NCBI GenBank assembly: GCA_964468345.1
Contig: CAYXVZ010000006.1
Location: 62,001 to 126,000 of the forward strand
Origin: DALYLB01 sp964468345
GTDB taxonomy: Bacteria; Acidobacteriota; Blastocatellia; RBC074
Reading direction: 5' to 3'
Length of the DNA: 64,000 bases
The notes below the pieces were generated by a model. That model was given only the letters and a program-made list of their open reading frames with translations. It did not search any database and was not told the DNA's origin. The position numbers and the translations under genes are program-made. The first letter of the stretch is position 1. Every line of letters begins with the position of its first letter. Shown here one piece after another: positions 42,984-52,807 of the stretch.

Positions 42984-43106
42984 AAGAGAAATCAAACGGC
43001 AAAAGGCAAATATCAAAAGGCAAAAGTAGGAACTTCGTCTCGCAAGAAACTTCGGAAGCGACCCTTTTGCCTATTGATATTTGCCTTTTGCCGTTTGATT
43101 TCTCTT
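42984..43106. repeat. 43-bp inverted repeat (CAAAAGGCAAA family, copy 2)
   Basis: Arms 42984-43026 and 43064-43106 match in 42 of 43 positions, 37-nt loop. Words such as CAAACGGC, AAAAGGC, AAATATC, AAAAGGC follow one another. It shares its vocabulary, but not its exact sequence, with 4965-5058. Confidence 0.95.
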
Positions 43107-43198
43107 CAAGAAAAGTTGTTTGGAACCAACAAGGCCCGGCGACGTCTAAACACACGTGCCAACAGACATTCTCATTGCGAATCTGGTATGCTGCGGAT

Positions 43199-44629
43199 AT
43201 GAGTACACATCGAGAGCCAGCAAATACAGCCTCAGCGAGCGCCGATCAAGCCATTGGCCGTTTTTCCCGTGATCTCTTCTTTATCGTGACCCTCAAGCAC
43301 GCGTTGAAATATTCCACGCTCTGGTGCTTTGCCTGGGGAACGATTGCGCTCATCCTGCGGGCGACGACGTCGATCTCCGCCAAACCGCTGCTCTGGGGAG
43401 CCGCGGGAATTGCGGTCGCCATGCTGTTTGCGGCCTGGAAGGCCCGCCAGGAGCGGCCCGCGCGACGCGAGATCGAAGCGATCCTCGATGCGCGGAATCA
43501 ATTCGGCGGATTGCTGATGGCCCGCGCGGACACATCGATCGGCGCGTGGGAATCCCGCGTGTCTTCGCCGGCAAGGCCCCGGCTGCGATGGAAGAACAAC
43601 CAGGCCGTGGCATTGATCTGTTGCGCGGCCCTTTTCGTCGCGATCAGCCTGCTGGTTCCGGTTCGCTGGGCCGGGCGAAATGCCGCGCGGGCCTTGAACG
43701 TCGCCGCGCAAGCGGAATCGCTGGCCGCGCAGATCGAGGCCCTCAAAGAAAGCCAACTCATCGAAGAAGCCAAAGCCGAGGAACTCGATCAAAAGCTCGA
43801 TCAACTCGTCAAGGAGGCTTCGGCGGAAGACCCTGCCAAAACCTGGGAAGCTTTAGACCATCTGGCCGAGGATCTCGAAAAGACGACCAAAGACGCCGTT
43901 GAGAAAGCGCAGGCCGAAGAGGCCCGCGCCCAGCAGGCCGAGACATTGAGCGAAGCCCTGCAGGCCGGCGCGGGACAACTGGACGAAAAGACCATGACCG
44001 AGGCCATGCAGACCTTGTCCGCGATGATGCAGAGCGCAATGAAAGAGAATGAAGCTCTCGCCGGCGAGCTTTCGAAAGAAACGCAGGAAGCCATCAAATC
44101 GGGCGCGCTCAAGGCCGAGCACCTGAGCGAGATTTCGAAAGCGATGAGCAAGAGCCAGTCGGCCCGCGCAAAGAATCTTTCCAACCTGGCCAAATCCGGC
44201 GCGATCAATCCGAATTCGCTCAAGAACGGCGCCAGGGGCAACCGGCCGAAGGGATCGGATCTGGCGAAGTTCCTGAAAGAGAATTCGCGAGAGATGTCGG
44301 TGGAGGAAATGGTCGGCGCATTCTGCGAGAATCCGGGCCGCGGCGGCGTCAGCCGCGGACGCGGCGATGCCGAAATGACCTGGACGGACGGCACCGATGA
44401 AAAGAACGCGAAGTTCAAAGAGCAGGTTTTGCCGCCGTCGGCCATCGCGGGCCTCGATGAAAGCGAACTGTTGGGCGTCAGCACGGCCGCTCCCACAGCG
44501 GATAAAACCGCGATTTCCGCGCACGGCTCGCTCAACAACGCCGCAACCGGCGGAGGCTCGGCCTACACACAATCCCTGCTTCCCCGTCACAAGGGGGCGG
44601 TAAAACGCTATTTCGAACGCTCACGATAA
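43199..44629 (+). CDS. membrane coiled-coil protein opening the MoxR/VWA operon
   Basis: 476 residues. Helical membrane segments at about 35-75 and 140-160, then a long Glu/Gln/Ala/Lys coiled coil (about 175-330), then a Gly/Asn-rich region and a C-terminus ending LLPRHKGAVKRYFERSR. Proteins of this layout, with a short terminal AVKRYFE-like motif, occur at the head of MoxR-DUF58-VWA clusters in several phyla (DUF4175-like), but I cannot assign a family with certainty. It ends 3 nt before moxR. ATG 43199 has no good Shine-Dalgarno. Confidence 0.65.
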   Translation: MSTHREPANTASASADQAIGRFSRDLFFIVTLKHALKYSTLWCFAWGTIALILRATTSISAKPLLWGAAGIAVAMLFAAWKARQERPARREIEAILDARNQFGGLLMARADTSIGAWESRVSSPARPRLRWKNNQAVALICCAALFVAISLLVPVRWAGRNAARALNVAAQAESLAAQIEALKESQLIEEAKAEELDQKLDQLVKEASAEDPAKTWEALDHLAEDLEKTTKDAVEKAQAEEARAQQAETLSEALQAGAGQLDEKTMTEAMQTLSAMMQSAMKENEALAGELSKETQEAIKSGALKAEHLSEISKAMSKSQSARAKNLSNLAKSGAINPNSLKNGARGNRPKGSDLAKFLKENSREMSVEEMVGAFCENPGRGGVSRGRGDAEMTWTDGTDEKNAKFKEQVLPPSAIAGLDESELLGVSTAAPTADKTAISAHGSLNNAATGGGSAYTQSLLPRHKGAVKRYFERSR

Positions 44630-44632
44630 GCT

Positions 44633-45664
44633 ATGACCGAAACAATCCTGCAACCCGACGAACTCAGCCCGGCCATCGACCTGACCGCAAAAATCCTGAA
44701 TCAACTCGATCGCATTCTGCTCGGCCGGCCGGAACTGCATCGCCTCGTGGTGGCGGGCATTTTGTGCCGCGGTCACATCCTGCTCGAAGGCCTGCCCGGC
44801 GTGGGAAAAACGGCGCTGGTCAAAACGCTCGGGGATCTGTTGCACCTGGAATTCAAGCGCGTGCAGTTCACGCCCGACCTGATGCCCAGCGATATTCTCG
44901 GCGCGCATATTCTGCAGGAAGGCAACGACGGCCGCCGCATGATGGAATTCCACGCGGGACCGATTTTCACCAATCTCTTATTGGCCGATGAAATCAACCG
45001 GGCTTCGCCGAAAACGCAATCGGCCCTGCTCGAAGCAATGCAGGAACGATGCGTCACCCTGCTCGGCGCAACGCGGCCGCTGCCCGATCCCTTCTTCGTT
45101 CTCGCCTCGCAAAATCCGATCGAACTCGAAGGAACCTACCCGTTGCCCGAAGCGCAGCTCGATCGCTTTCTGTTCAAGTTGCAGGTCGCTTCGGCCGATG
45201 TCGATTCGCTCGATCAGATCATCTCGACGCGACGACGCGGCGAGGCGCCCGCGCCGGAATTCGCCGTCAGCCACGCGCAATTGCAATCGCTCTTTGCCGT
45301 GATGGATCGCATCTTTCTGCCGAAACCGGTTTCGCGCTACATCGCGCGGCTCGTTTCCGCCACGCACACCGATTCGCCTGAAGCCACCGGCGAAGTGCGC
45401 GATTACGTGGCCTTTGGCGCTTCGCCGCGCGCGGCCATTGCCATGGCCGAATCGGCCCGTGCCATTGCGCTGCTCTCGGGCCGCCCGACGGTCGGCTTCG
45501 ATGATGTAAAATCCGTCGCCATCCCCGTGCTCAATCATCGCCTCGTGCTCAATTATAAAGCGCGATTCGACGGCATCTCAGCCGCCGACATCGTTCAAAC
45601 CCTGCTCTCGCAAACGGACGAAAGCGGCGTCAAGCTTCCCCGCGATATTCGCATCGAAGCCTGA
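44633..45664 (+). CDS. MoxR family AAA+ ATPase
   Basis: 343 residues. Walker A GLPGVGKT (53-60), Walker B LLLADEINR (about 115-123), sensor 1 LASQNPIELEGTYPLPEAQLDRF split over 160-182, sensor 2/lid at about 265-285. MoxR ATPases act as chaperones that load metals or assemble complexes containing VWA partners; both DUF58 and two VWA proteins are encoded just downstream. Cytoplasmic. Near-overlap with the upstream gene implies translational coupling. Confidence 0.93.
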   Translation: MTETILQPDELSPAIDLTAKILNQLDRILLGRPELHRLVVAGILCRGHILLEGLPGVGKTALVKTLGDLLHLEFKRVQFTPDLMPSDILGAHILQEGNDGRRMMEFHAGPIFTNLLLADEINRASPKTQSALLEAMQERCVTLLGATRPLPDPFFVLASQNPIELEGTYPLPEAQLDRFLFKLQVASADVDSLDQIISTRRRGEAPAPEFAVSHAQLQSLFAVMDRIFLPKPVSRYIARLVSATHTDSPEATGEVRDYVAFGASPRAAIAMAESARAIALLSGRPTVGFDDVKSVAIPVLNHRLVLNYKARFDGISAADIVQTLLSQTDESGVKLPRDIRIEA

Positions 45665-45678
45665 CGCGGAGTGATTTC

Positions 45679-47559
45679 ATGGCCATCTTCCCCTGTTTGA
45701 AACCGGCGTTCTTCCGCCTTCTTCTGATTGCATGCTGCACCACACTGCTCGTGACGCGGGCGAACGCAAACGATTACGGAGATCTGCGCGTAACGGTGGA
45801 AAGCGTGCTCGCTATCCACTCCAACGCCGGTTATGACGAGTATCACGCCATCATTCTCAATCGTTCGAAGACCGCATCACATCGTGTCGCCATCGTCCTG
45901 TTCGATTACGGCTACGGCGGATCGGATGATCTGGTGCGCCGCGAAATCGAAGTCGGTCCTTCGGCGACGATGACAATGTCCCTCTTTTCGCCGGCCTGGC
46001 ACAACGGCGGAAGAGCTGCGGTCTGGATCGATGGCGTGCTGCAAAAGGAACGCGCGGAGATCGACACATCGAAAACGGACGCCGTGAACAGTCGATCGCA
46101 GAATCGATATTTTTTGCTGCTCAGTCGCGATGTCGTGAAAGCACAGCTTTTTGACTCCGAACCGGTCACCAAAGGCTTTTCTGACGGGCGGACCTCTCTG
46201 GATGTCGCTTACAGCCTCTCCACGGCGACGCCCGCCGAGTGGAGCCCGAACTGGCTTGGATATACAGGCTTCAGTGGAATCGCGGTAACGGCCGAAGAGT
46301 TGACGGCGATGCCCGAAGCTTCGCGCCTTGCGCTGCTACGATATGCAGAATCAGGCGGCGTCCTGTTCGTAGCAGGCCAGTGGACGCCCCCCGAATCGTG
46401 GCGAATCAATCGCGCCCCGGTTTATGAGGCGACGTTAGGCGCCCCACCGCCGACAGCTTCGCCCGGATTGACTCCCGCGGATGAGAGCGCGGAGGGCGAA
46501 GAGAAAATAAGAAGGATTCTCCCGGCATCCGGAACCGCGCCCAATGCGCTGGAAGCCTATGAACCAGGATTCGGGTTGGCGGTCGTTACTGGAAAAATCC
46601 CCTTTAATGCGATCACCCCCGGGCAGTGGAAATATCTCAAGGACGCGATGCAGGATTCGCAATACGGATATCGCCAGTATTTCTCTCTCGCGGGACTGAA
46701 TCGAAAATTCCCGCTCGTCGACCGGCTTGGCGTTCCCGTCCGAGGTCTGTTTGCCTTGATTCTGGGATTCATTCTATTGATCGGCCCGGTGAATTTTTTC
46801 TGGTTGGCCGGCCCCGGAAAAAGAATGCGAATGCTGTGGACCGTGCCGGTCATCTCTTTGCTGACCTGCCTTGCCGTCGCGGGATTTTCCCTGTACGGCG
46901 AAGGCACGCAGGCAACCTCTCGGACCGAGTCCTTCACCGTCCTCAATGAAGCGGATCATCGGGCAGCGACCATCGGCGTCGTCGGTTTTTATTCACCCGT
47001 TGCGAATGACGGCCTTCACTTCAGCCAGGATGTTGAGATTAAGCTGTTCGGCACGGAAGGCATTAACCGGGAAAAATTGACAATGGATTTCACTCACGAT
47101 CAGCATCTGGGTCCGGGCTGGACGGCGCCTCGCATTCCCCGCTTTCTCGAAATCCGCAAAAATGAAATTCGAAGAGAGCGCCTTTCCGTGCAGTGGAAAG
47201 GCAGCGATGCGCCGGCCGCCGTGAACGGCTTTGGCGTTCCCATCAAACAGCTTTGGATCGCAACGCCGGCAGGACAAATTTATATTGCGGACAATCTCGA
47301 GCCCGGCGCGACCGCTTCCTTCCGAAAAGCCGATGCCCGCCCCGTCGTGGGCTCGCTTTCACCGCAATTAACCTTCCTGACGCCGGACTGGGGCGAAGCA
47401 TTGAAAACCATCGAAGCAAGTCCCGAGAGCCTCTTGAAACAGGGCAGCTATCTGGCCATCGTGGATCAAAATCCTTTTGTGGAAGAAGCGCTCGCGAATG
47501 TGACGACGCGGCGGGGCCGGTCCTTTATCTATAGCCGAATTTCGGAGGGCGCGAAATGA
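45679..47559 (+). CDS. exported membrane protein of unknown function in the MoxR/ABC operon
   Basis: 626 residues. Signal peptide (1-31), then a beta-rich region (32-120) and an alpha/beta module (about 130-260, ESGGVLFVAGQW) that recalls the glutamine-amidotransferase-like fold found in membrane proteins of VWA clusters. Two membrane helices near 355-375 (GLFALILGFILLIGPVNFFWL) and 385-405, then a beta-sandwich to the end. Its stop codon overlaps the ATG of the ABC ATPase (ATGA), so they are coupled. It may be a periplasmic subunit of the transporter. Shine-Dalgarno is poor. Confidence 0.65.
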   Translation: MAIFPCLKPAFFRLLLIACCTTLLVTRANANDYGDLRVTVESVLAIHSNAGYDEYHAIILNRSKTASHRVAIVLFDYGYGGSDDLVRREIEVGPSATMTMSLFSPAWHNGGRAAVWIDGVLQKERAEIDTSKTDAVNSRSQNRYFLLLSRDVVKAQLFDSEPVTKGFSDGRTSLDVAYSLSTATPAEWSPNWLGYTGFSGIAVTAEELTAMPEASRLALLRYAESGGVLFVAGQWTPPESWRINRAPVYEATLGAPPPTASPGLTPADESAEGEEKIRRILPASGTAPNALEAYEPGFGLAVVTGKIPFNAITPGQWKYLKDAMQDSQYGYRQYFSLAGLNRKFPLVDRLGVPVRGLFALILGFILLIGPVNFFWLAGPGKRMRMLWTVPVISLLTCLAVAGFSLYGEGTQATSRTESFTVLNEADHRAATIGVVGFYSPVANDGLHFSQDVEIKLFGTEGINREKLTMDFTHDQHLGPGWTAPRIPRFLEIRKNEIRRERLSVQWKGSDAPAAVNGFGVPIKQLWIATPAGQIYIADNLEPGATASFRKADARPVVGSLSPQLTFLTPDWGEALKTIEASPESLLKQGSYLAIVDQNPFVEEALANVTTRRGRSFIYSRISEGAK

Positions 47560-48485
47560 AGGTCGAGGTCAAAGGACTCAAAAAATATTTCGGCAACACA
47601 CGCGCGGTGAACGATATCTCCTTCGCCATCGAGACAGGACAGGTCGTGGGCTTCGTCGGTCCGAACGGCGCGGGCAAGACGACGACGATGCGAATTCTCG
47701 CCACGCTGGATGAACCAACCGAGGGCGATGCCCTGATCGACGGCGTATCCGTCGTCGACGAGCCGGAACGCGCGCGCCATCTGATCGGTTATGTCCCCGA
47801 TTCCCTGCCCACGCACCGCGATATGTCTGTTCACGAATACCTGGACTTTTTCGCGCGGGCGTATGGATTGAAGGGCACGCACCGCGAGAAGACCATCGAT
47901 GATATCGAGGAATTCACGAACCTCAGCGGCATCCGTGAAAAAATGCTGGTGTCGCTCTCGAAGGGAATGAAACAGCGCGTCAGCGTGGCGCGGGCGCTGC
48001 TGCACGATCCGCCTGTGCTGGTGATGGACGAGCCGGCGGCGGCCCTGGATCCGCGGGCCCGCATCGAGTTGCGCGAACTGCTGCGCGTGCTTTCGTCGCA
48101 AGGCAAGGCAATTCTGATCAGTTCGCACATCCTGACGGAACTGGCTGAAATCTGCCACGCCGCGCTGATCATCGAACAGGGACGGTTGTTGTCGGCGGGC
48201 ACGATCGAGGAACTGGTCAAAGGAACGACGCCGCATCGCACCATGCTCATACGCGTGCTCGAACGAAAAGAAGAGCTTTGCCGCGAATTGCTCGAAACGC
48301 CCGGCATCGAACGCGCGGATCTCGCGGGCGAGGAACTCATTGTAGATATCGCGGGCGATGAAGCGTCCGGCGCGGCTCTGCTCGCCCATCTGGTCGCGCG
48401 CGGCTACCGCGTGATCGAATTCCGGCAGCAACGCGCGAACCTGGAGGAAATCTTCATGACCGTCACGAAAGGAGCCGTGCAATGA
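47556..48485 (+). CDS. ABC transporter ATP-binding protein
   Basis: 309 residues. Walker A GPNGAGKTT (35-43), signature LSKGMKQR (134-141), Walker B PVLVMDEPAAALDPR (about 153-167), switch His in ISSHILTE. It resembles ATPases of the Gld/Nod or CcmA-type exporter group (DrrA-like), with a C-terminal accessory domain after 230. ATGA overlaps join it to the genes on both sides. Confidence 0.93.
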   Translation: MKVEVKGLKKYFGNTRAVNDISFAIETGQVVGFVGPNGAGKTTTMRILATLDEPTEGDALIDGVSVVDEPERARHLIGYVPDSLPTHRDMSVHEYLDFFARAYGLKGTHREKTIDDIEEFTNLSGIREKMLVSLSKGMKQRVSVARALLHDPPVLVMDEPAAALDPRARIELRELLRVLSSQGKAILISSHILTELAEICHAALIIEQGRLLSAGTIEELVKGTTPHRTMLIRVLERKEELCRELLETPGIERADLAGEELIVDIAGDEASGAALLAHLVARGYRVIEFRQQRANLEEIFMTVTKGAVQ

Positions 48486-49978
48486 AAGCCGCAACGGAGA
48501 TTTCCCAGCCACGAATAGGCCTTTTTTCAAGCGATCGCATCAATCCGATCGTGATCAAGGAGCTGCGACAAGCCGTGCAGAGCCGTTTCGTGACGGCGGC
48601 CCTGATGGCGTTGCTTCTGATCCAGGCGCTGGCGATCGGCATCTATCTGCTCAGCAGCGGCGATGCGGGCGAGAGTTTCTCGGCCGGCCGCGAAGTGTTC
48701 ATGGTCCTTTACGCCATTCTATTGGCCATCGGCATGTTGTTTGTGCCTTTTTATACGGCCGCGCGGCTGGCGGCCGAACGATCGGATACCAATGTCGACC
48801 TGCTGTTCATCACGACGATCAAACCGCGCTCGATCATCGTGGGCAAAATGCTCTCTGCCTGCGTTCTGGCCGGGCTGATTTTCAGCGCTTGCATGCCGTT
48901 CATGACTTTCACCTATTTCCTGCGCGGCATCGACCTGCAAACCATCTTCAGCGCGGTAATCTTCGGGTTGTTCGTCGTGCTGGGCTGCACGCAGGGCGCG
49001 ATGCTGATTGCCGCCCTGCCGATCAATCGCGCATTCAAAGTGATCCTGGCGATTGTTGCGCTGGTGTGTTTCATCATCATTTATGTCCTGACACTGACCT
49101 CGGTCGGCAGATTGACCTTTGACCGAAATCCATTTTCGGGCGCCCGATCGGATTTCTGGACCGGCGTCCTTTCGCTCCTGTCGATCATCGCTTTCCTGAG
49201 CGGTCTTTTTTATATGCTTTCGGTGGCGAGCATCAAACCCATCGCGGCCAATCGCGCGCTGCCGGTGCGGATGTTTCTCAGCATTGGTTGGGCCGTCAGC
49301 GGCGCCGTTGCGATGATCGGCAGTTCCCTGCAGGCGGATCACTCGCTGGTCATCATCTGGACAACCTTTTTCCTGCTGGTCTTTTCGGCCTCGTTCTTTG
49401 TCGCGGTCAGTGAACGCGATGAATACGGCCGCCGCCTGTTGCGGGCCGTTCCGCAAAACCCGCTGAAACGCCTCCTGAGCTTTCCCTTTTTCAGCGGCGC
49501 GGCTAACGGCGTAATCTGGGCTATGACAATGTCGCTGTTGACCGTCGGGATGACCTGGATCTGGGCCAAATCCTTTCGCAGTTATTCCGCCCTCGGCACG
49601 CTGGTCGACAATCCGAAAAAATTCGGCGGCTTGTGCCTGAATGTATTTGCCTATGCGCTGACGGCCCTTCTGCTCCGCCGCTATCTGTTGAAAAAGATTC
49701 CTTCGGAATTCACCTGGCTGCTCGCAATGATTCTGCTGGTGCTCGGCAGCACCCTGCCGGTGCTGATCGGCTATCTGGTCTTTTTCAATGATGACTGGGG
49801 CGCCACGGATTTCGGACGCTGGTTTGTCGGAAACCCCTTTGCATGGGGCTACCGTGGCAGCCGCGTCTTTTTTCTGACCGTCGGCGTCACCTGGGCCGTC
49901 ATCGTCTGGCTGCTCAGCCTGCCCTGGCTGCTGGGCCGCTTCCGGCAATTTCGAAATTCGGCGACCGCGAATGAATGA
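48482..49978 (+). CDS. ABC transporter permease
   Basis: 498 residues with about 11-12 membrane helices; opens with IVIKELRQAVQSRFVTAAL, the amphipathic start typical of ABC-2 type permeases that pair with such ATPases (GldF/NatB-like). The second half (from FLSIGWAVSGAVAMIG) contains the additional helices. The start overlaps the ATPase stop by 4 nt, and its 3' end overlaps the DUF58 gene by 8 nt. Together with the ATPase it should export or remodel something at the envelope; substrate unknown. Confidence 0.85.
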   Translation: MKAATEISQPRIGLFSSDRINPIVIKELRQAVQSRFVTAALMALLLIQALAIGIYLLSSGDAGESFSAGREVFMVLYAILLAIGMLFVPFYTAARLAAERSDTNVDLLFITTIKPRSIIVGKMLSACVLAGLIFSACMPFMTFTYFLRGIDLQTIFSAVIFGLFVVLGCTQGAMLIAALPINRAFKVILAIVALVCFIIIYVLTLTSVGRLTFDRNPFSGARSDFWTGVLSLLSIIAFLSGLFYMLSVASIKPIAANRALPVRMFLSIGWAVSGAVAMIGSSLQADHSLVIIWTTFFLLVFSASFFVAVSERDEYGRRLLRAVPQNPLKRLLSFPFFSGAANGVIWAMTMSLLTVGMTWIWAKSFRSYSALGTLVDNPKKFGGLCLNVFAYALTALLLRRYLLKKIPSEFTWLLAMILLVLGSTLPVLIGYLVFFNDDWGATDFGRWFVGNPFAWGYRGSRVFFLTVGVTWAVIVWLLSLPWLLGRFRQFRNSATANE

Positions 49979-50840
49979 AGCCTTTCGAAAATTTCTGATC
50001 GAGGGCGAGCAGGCGGGCCTGCGCTATTCGCTCGCGGAGCCGGCGGGGATGACCGCACCGCGCAGCGGTTTGCATCTGGGCCGGCAGGCCGGCACCTCGC
50101 TTGAATTTCGCGAACACCGCGATTATCAGCCGGGCGATGATCTTCGCCGCGTGGACTGGAATGCCTTCGCCCGTTCGGATCGGCTGACCGTCAAACAGTA
50201 TCGCGAAGAAATCAGCCCGCATCTCGACCTTATGCTCGACGCTTCGCGCTCGATGGCGCTGGCCGGCAGCGAAAAAGCCCGCGCCGCGCTGGGCCTGGCG
50301 GCCGCGCTGGCGATCGCCGCTGAAAACGCGGGCTTCACGCACAACGGCTGGCTCGCGGCAAAGCATTGCCTGCCGATCGGCAACGGCAAAGGACGTCCTT
50401 CGACCTGGGAATCGATCGCATTCGATTTTGACGGCGCTTCGGCGGACGCGATCCTTCACGGCGCTTCGCGCTTTCGCCGCATGGGCGTGCGGGTCTTGCT
50501 CAGCGACCTGTTCTGGATGACCGACCCGTCGCGCGTGCTGCAATCGCTGTCGCAGGGAGCCGCCGGCGTCTTCGTGCTGCAGGTCCTGGCGCGGAACGAC
50601 GTCGCGCCCCCCGATCGGGGCCGTATTCGCCTGATCGATTCCGAAACCGGCGAACAGCGCGAACTCTTTCTCGACGAGGCCGCGCTCACCCGCTATCGCA
50701 ATGCGCTCGAACGCCACCGGCAAAACTGGCTTCGCGCCGCCAAACAGGCCGGCGCCATTTTTCTGACCGTGATCGCGGAAGATCTTGTTCCGGATTGGAA
50801 CCTGGAAATGCTGCATGAGGCGAAGATATTGAAAGGATAG
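49971..50840 (+). CDS. DUF58 domain protein (VWA-like)
   Basis: 289 residues. The DUF58 hallmark is clear: REHRDYQPGDDLRRVDWNAFAR, then LTVKQYREE and the VWA-like LDLMLDASRSMALAGSEKAR. Proteins of this type pair with MoxR ATPases. Probably cytoplasmic. ATG 49971 overlaps the permease gene. The gene ends next to a purine-rich inverted repeat (50835-50978). Confidence 0.88.
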   Translation: MNEAFRKFLIEGEQAGLRYSLAEPAGMTAPRSGLHLGRQAGTSLEFREHRDYQPGDDLRRVDWNAFARSDRLTVKQYREEISPHLDLMLDASRSMALAGSEKARAALGLAAALAIAAENAGFTHNGWLAAKHCLPIGNGKGRPSTWESIAFDFDGASADAILHGASRFRRMGVRVLLSDLFWMTDPSRVLQSLSQGAAGVFVLQVLARNDVAPPDRGRIRLIDSETGEQRELFLDEAALTRYRNALERHRQNWLRAAKQAGAIFLTVIAEDLVPDWNLEMLHEAKILKG

Positions 50841-50978
50841 GGACGAGGGAGTAGGGGCGAGGGACGAGGGGAAGTGCTGAGGTGAAAGTGCTGAGTAATA
50901 GCAGTAAGTTCGCAATCATACTGTTTCAGCCACCACTTTTACCTTGCACTCACCTCTCGCCCCTGACCCCTCACCCCT
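50835..50978. repeat. G-rich/C-rich imperfect inverted repeat (GAGGGACGAGGGG)
   Basis: A left block of GGGACGA/GGGGCGA words (50838-50871) faces CTCGCCCCTGACCCCTCACC (within 50951-50978); about 15 of 22 aligned positions pair. It fills the only sizeable gap inside the MoxR-VWA operon and resembles 21701-21778. Confidence 0.6.
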
Positions 50979-50984
50979 GTTTTC

Positions 50985-52727
50985 ATGCCTATATTCACAA
51001 TTCCAATTGCATTTCTCGCTATTGCAGCGATTCCCGTCCTGGCGGCCATTTATTGGCTGCGCAATCGGGCGCGGGACCGCGAGGTGTCGAGCCTGTTTCT
51101 GTGGATGGACGAGCGGCAGAAATGGGATGGCGGGCGGAAAGTGGAGCGATTGCGAACGCCCCTGTCGTTTTTTCTCGAACTGCTCGCAATCCTGTTGCTG
51201 ATTCTCGCGGCGGCGGGGCCGATGATGCGCGCTTCAGATCGCGGACAATCGCTGATTGTCGTGCTGGACGATTCCTTCTCGATGCAGGCGGGAAATCTGC
51301 AAAGCCCTTATCAACAGGCACGCCGCGCGATCGAGGGCGAATTGAGAAACAATTCCTATGATCGGGTGCGTTTCGTGTTGGCCGGCGAAACGCCGCAATT
51401 GTTGGGCGAGATGGCGCCGGAAACCAATACGCCCGCGGACCTGCTTGCGAACTGGCATTGCAATCACTCACGCGCCGACATGGACGAAGCAATCGCCTTC
51501 GCTTTTGAAATCGGCGGTTCGCGCGCACGCATTCTCGCCGTCAGCGATCATGCGCCGGCGGAACCGCCCGCCGATGGCCGCATGCAATGGTGGTCCTTCG
51601 GATCATCGTCGCAGAATTTCGCCTTCATCAATGCGCTTCGCAATCGGCAGGACACGAAAGATCGCGTCCTGCTCGAAATCGCCAATCTTTCCGATCGAGC
51701 GGGGCAAACGAATCTGACGATCGGCGCCGGCCCGCCGCAAACAATCTCGCTCGGCCCGAGAGAGTCCAAACAGTTTCGCCTGGCGCTCGACGCGAATGCG
51801 CCCGCGCTTCGCGCAAGCCTCGGCCCGGACGTTCTCGACGTCGACAATCAAATCATTCTTTTTCCGGAACCGCGCAAAGAAGTCGCGACGGATGTCCGCA
51901 TCGATGACGGCCGCATCCGGACGCTCTTTGAGCGAGCCCTCGAATCGTTGCCCGAAGCCAAAATCGGCGCGCCCAACCCGAATCTTGTCTTGACGGATCA
52001 GGCGGCGCGCGCGGCCGGGGAGAAAACCGCCTGGACGCTGCAGATTCTCAGCGAAGCCTCGGCATCGAGTTTTCTCGGTCCCTTTGTGCTCGATCGTTCG
52101 CATCCGTTGACGGACGGGCTGCAACTGGGCGGCGTGATCTGGGGCGGAGGCCAATCGCAGACGCTGGCCGGCGCGCCGGTGATTCTTGCCGGCAATATTC
52201 CCCTGTTGACGGACCTGGAACGAGCGGGGCGGCACGAACTGCAATTGCGATTTCGCCCCGATTTATCCACCGTGCAGCAAACGCCCGTGTTTCCGATTCT
52301 GCTGGCCAATCTAATCGAATGGCGCAAACAGGCCCTTCCCGGCTTGCGCGAATCGAACCTTCGCATGGGCGCGCAGGCGTCGCTGGCGCTTCCCGTCGAT
52401 CGCAATACCGTAACGATAACAGACCCGGCCGGCGCGCGCCGCGAAGCCAAGGCGGAGGAAAACGAAGTTCTGATTTCCGCCGATCTTCGCGGCGCATATG
52501 AAATTTCGGACGGCGAAAAGAAATATGAATTCGCCGTCAATGCGATCGATGCCGCCGAGTCCGATCTGAGCCGCGCCAGTACTGGTCAATGGGGCAACTG
52601 GGCGCGCTCGACGGAGTTCGAATGGGAATACAGCAACATTGCCTGGATCTTTTTGCTATTGGCGTTGCTGGTGCTGGTGATCCATGGCTGGGCACTCGCC
52701 GATCGCGCGGGGAGGCCCATAAAATAA
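50985..52727 (+). CDS. BatA-like membrane VWA protein
   Basis: 580 residues. N-terminal BatA-type segment: two helices (about 5-22 and 60-80) around a basic loop, then a VWA region opening LIVVLDDSFSMQAG, where the metal-site pattern DxSxS is kept as D-D-S-F-S. Middle region is beta-rich; a C-terminal helix (IAWIFLLLALLVLVIHGWAL) re-enters the membrane. Expected to present its VWA domain to the periplasm or cytoplasm as a partner of MoxR/DUF58. Separated from DUF58 by 144 nt that hold an inverted repeat. Confidence 0.85.
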   Translation: MPIFTIPIAFLAIAAIPVLAAIYWLRNRARDREVSSLFLWMDERQKWDGGRKVERLRTPLSFFLELLAILLLILAAAGPMMRASDRGQSLIVVLDDSFSMQAGNLQSPYQQARRAIEGELRNNSYDRVRFVLAGETPQLLGEMAPETNTPADLLANWHCNHSRADMDEAIAFAFEIGGSRARILAVSDHAPAEPPADGRMQWWSFGSSSQNFAFINALRNRQDTKDRVLLEIANLSDRAGQTNLTIGAGPPQTISLGPRESKQFRLALDANAPALRASLGPDVLDVDNQIILFPEPRKEVATDVRIDDGRIRTLFERALESLPEAKIGAPNPNLVLTDQAARAAGEKTAWTLQILSEASASSFLGPFVLDRSHPLTDGLQLGGVIWGGGQSQTLAGAPVILAGNIPLLTDLERAGRHELQLRFRPDLSTVQQTPVFPILLANLIEWRKQALPGLRESNLRMGAQASLALPVDRNTVTITDPAGARREAKAEENEVLISADLRGAYEISDGEKKYEFAVNAIDAAESDLSRASTGQWGNWARSTEFEWEYSNIAWIFLLLALLVLVIHGWALADRAGRPIK

Positions 52728-52744
52728 GAGGGATTTTCATATGG

Positions 52745-52778
52745 CATATGTCATATGAAATGTTTCATATGACATATG
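52745..52778. repeat. CATATG-based perfect palindrome
   Basis: CATATGTCATATGAAA (52745-52760) and TTTCATATGACATATG (52763-52778) are exact complements, 2-nt loop; flanking TTTTCATATG and CATATGAAAA copies extend the pattern. It sits between the two VWA genes, 30 nt before the ATG. Confidence 0.9.
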
Positions 52779-52807
52779 AAAACTCCCCGCAAAGATATCC
52801 CTGATCA

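Noticed and set aside
48719..49948. 409-residue minus-strand frame rich in Gln, Arg and His
   Set aside because: Antisense shadow of the ABC permease; low-complexity composition typical of reversed membrane-protein codons.
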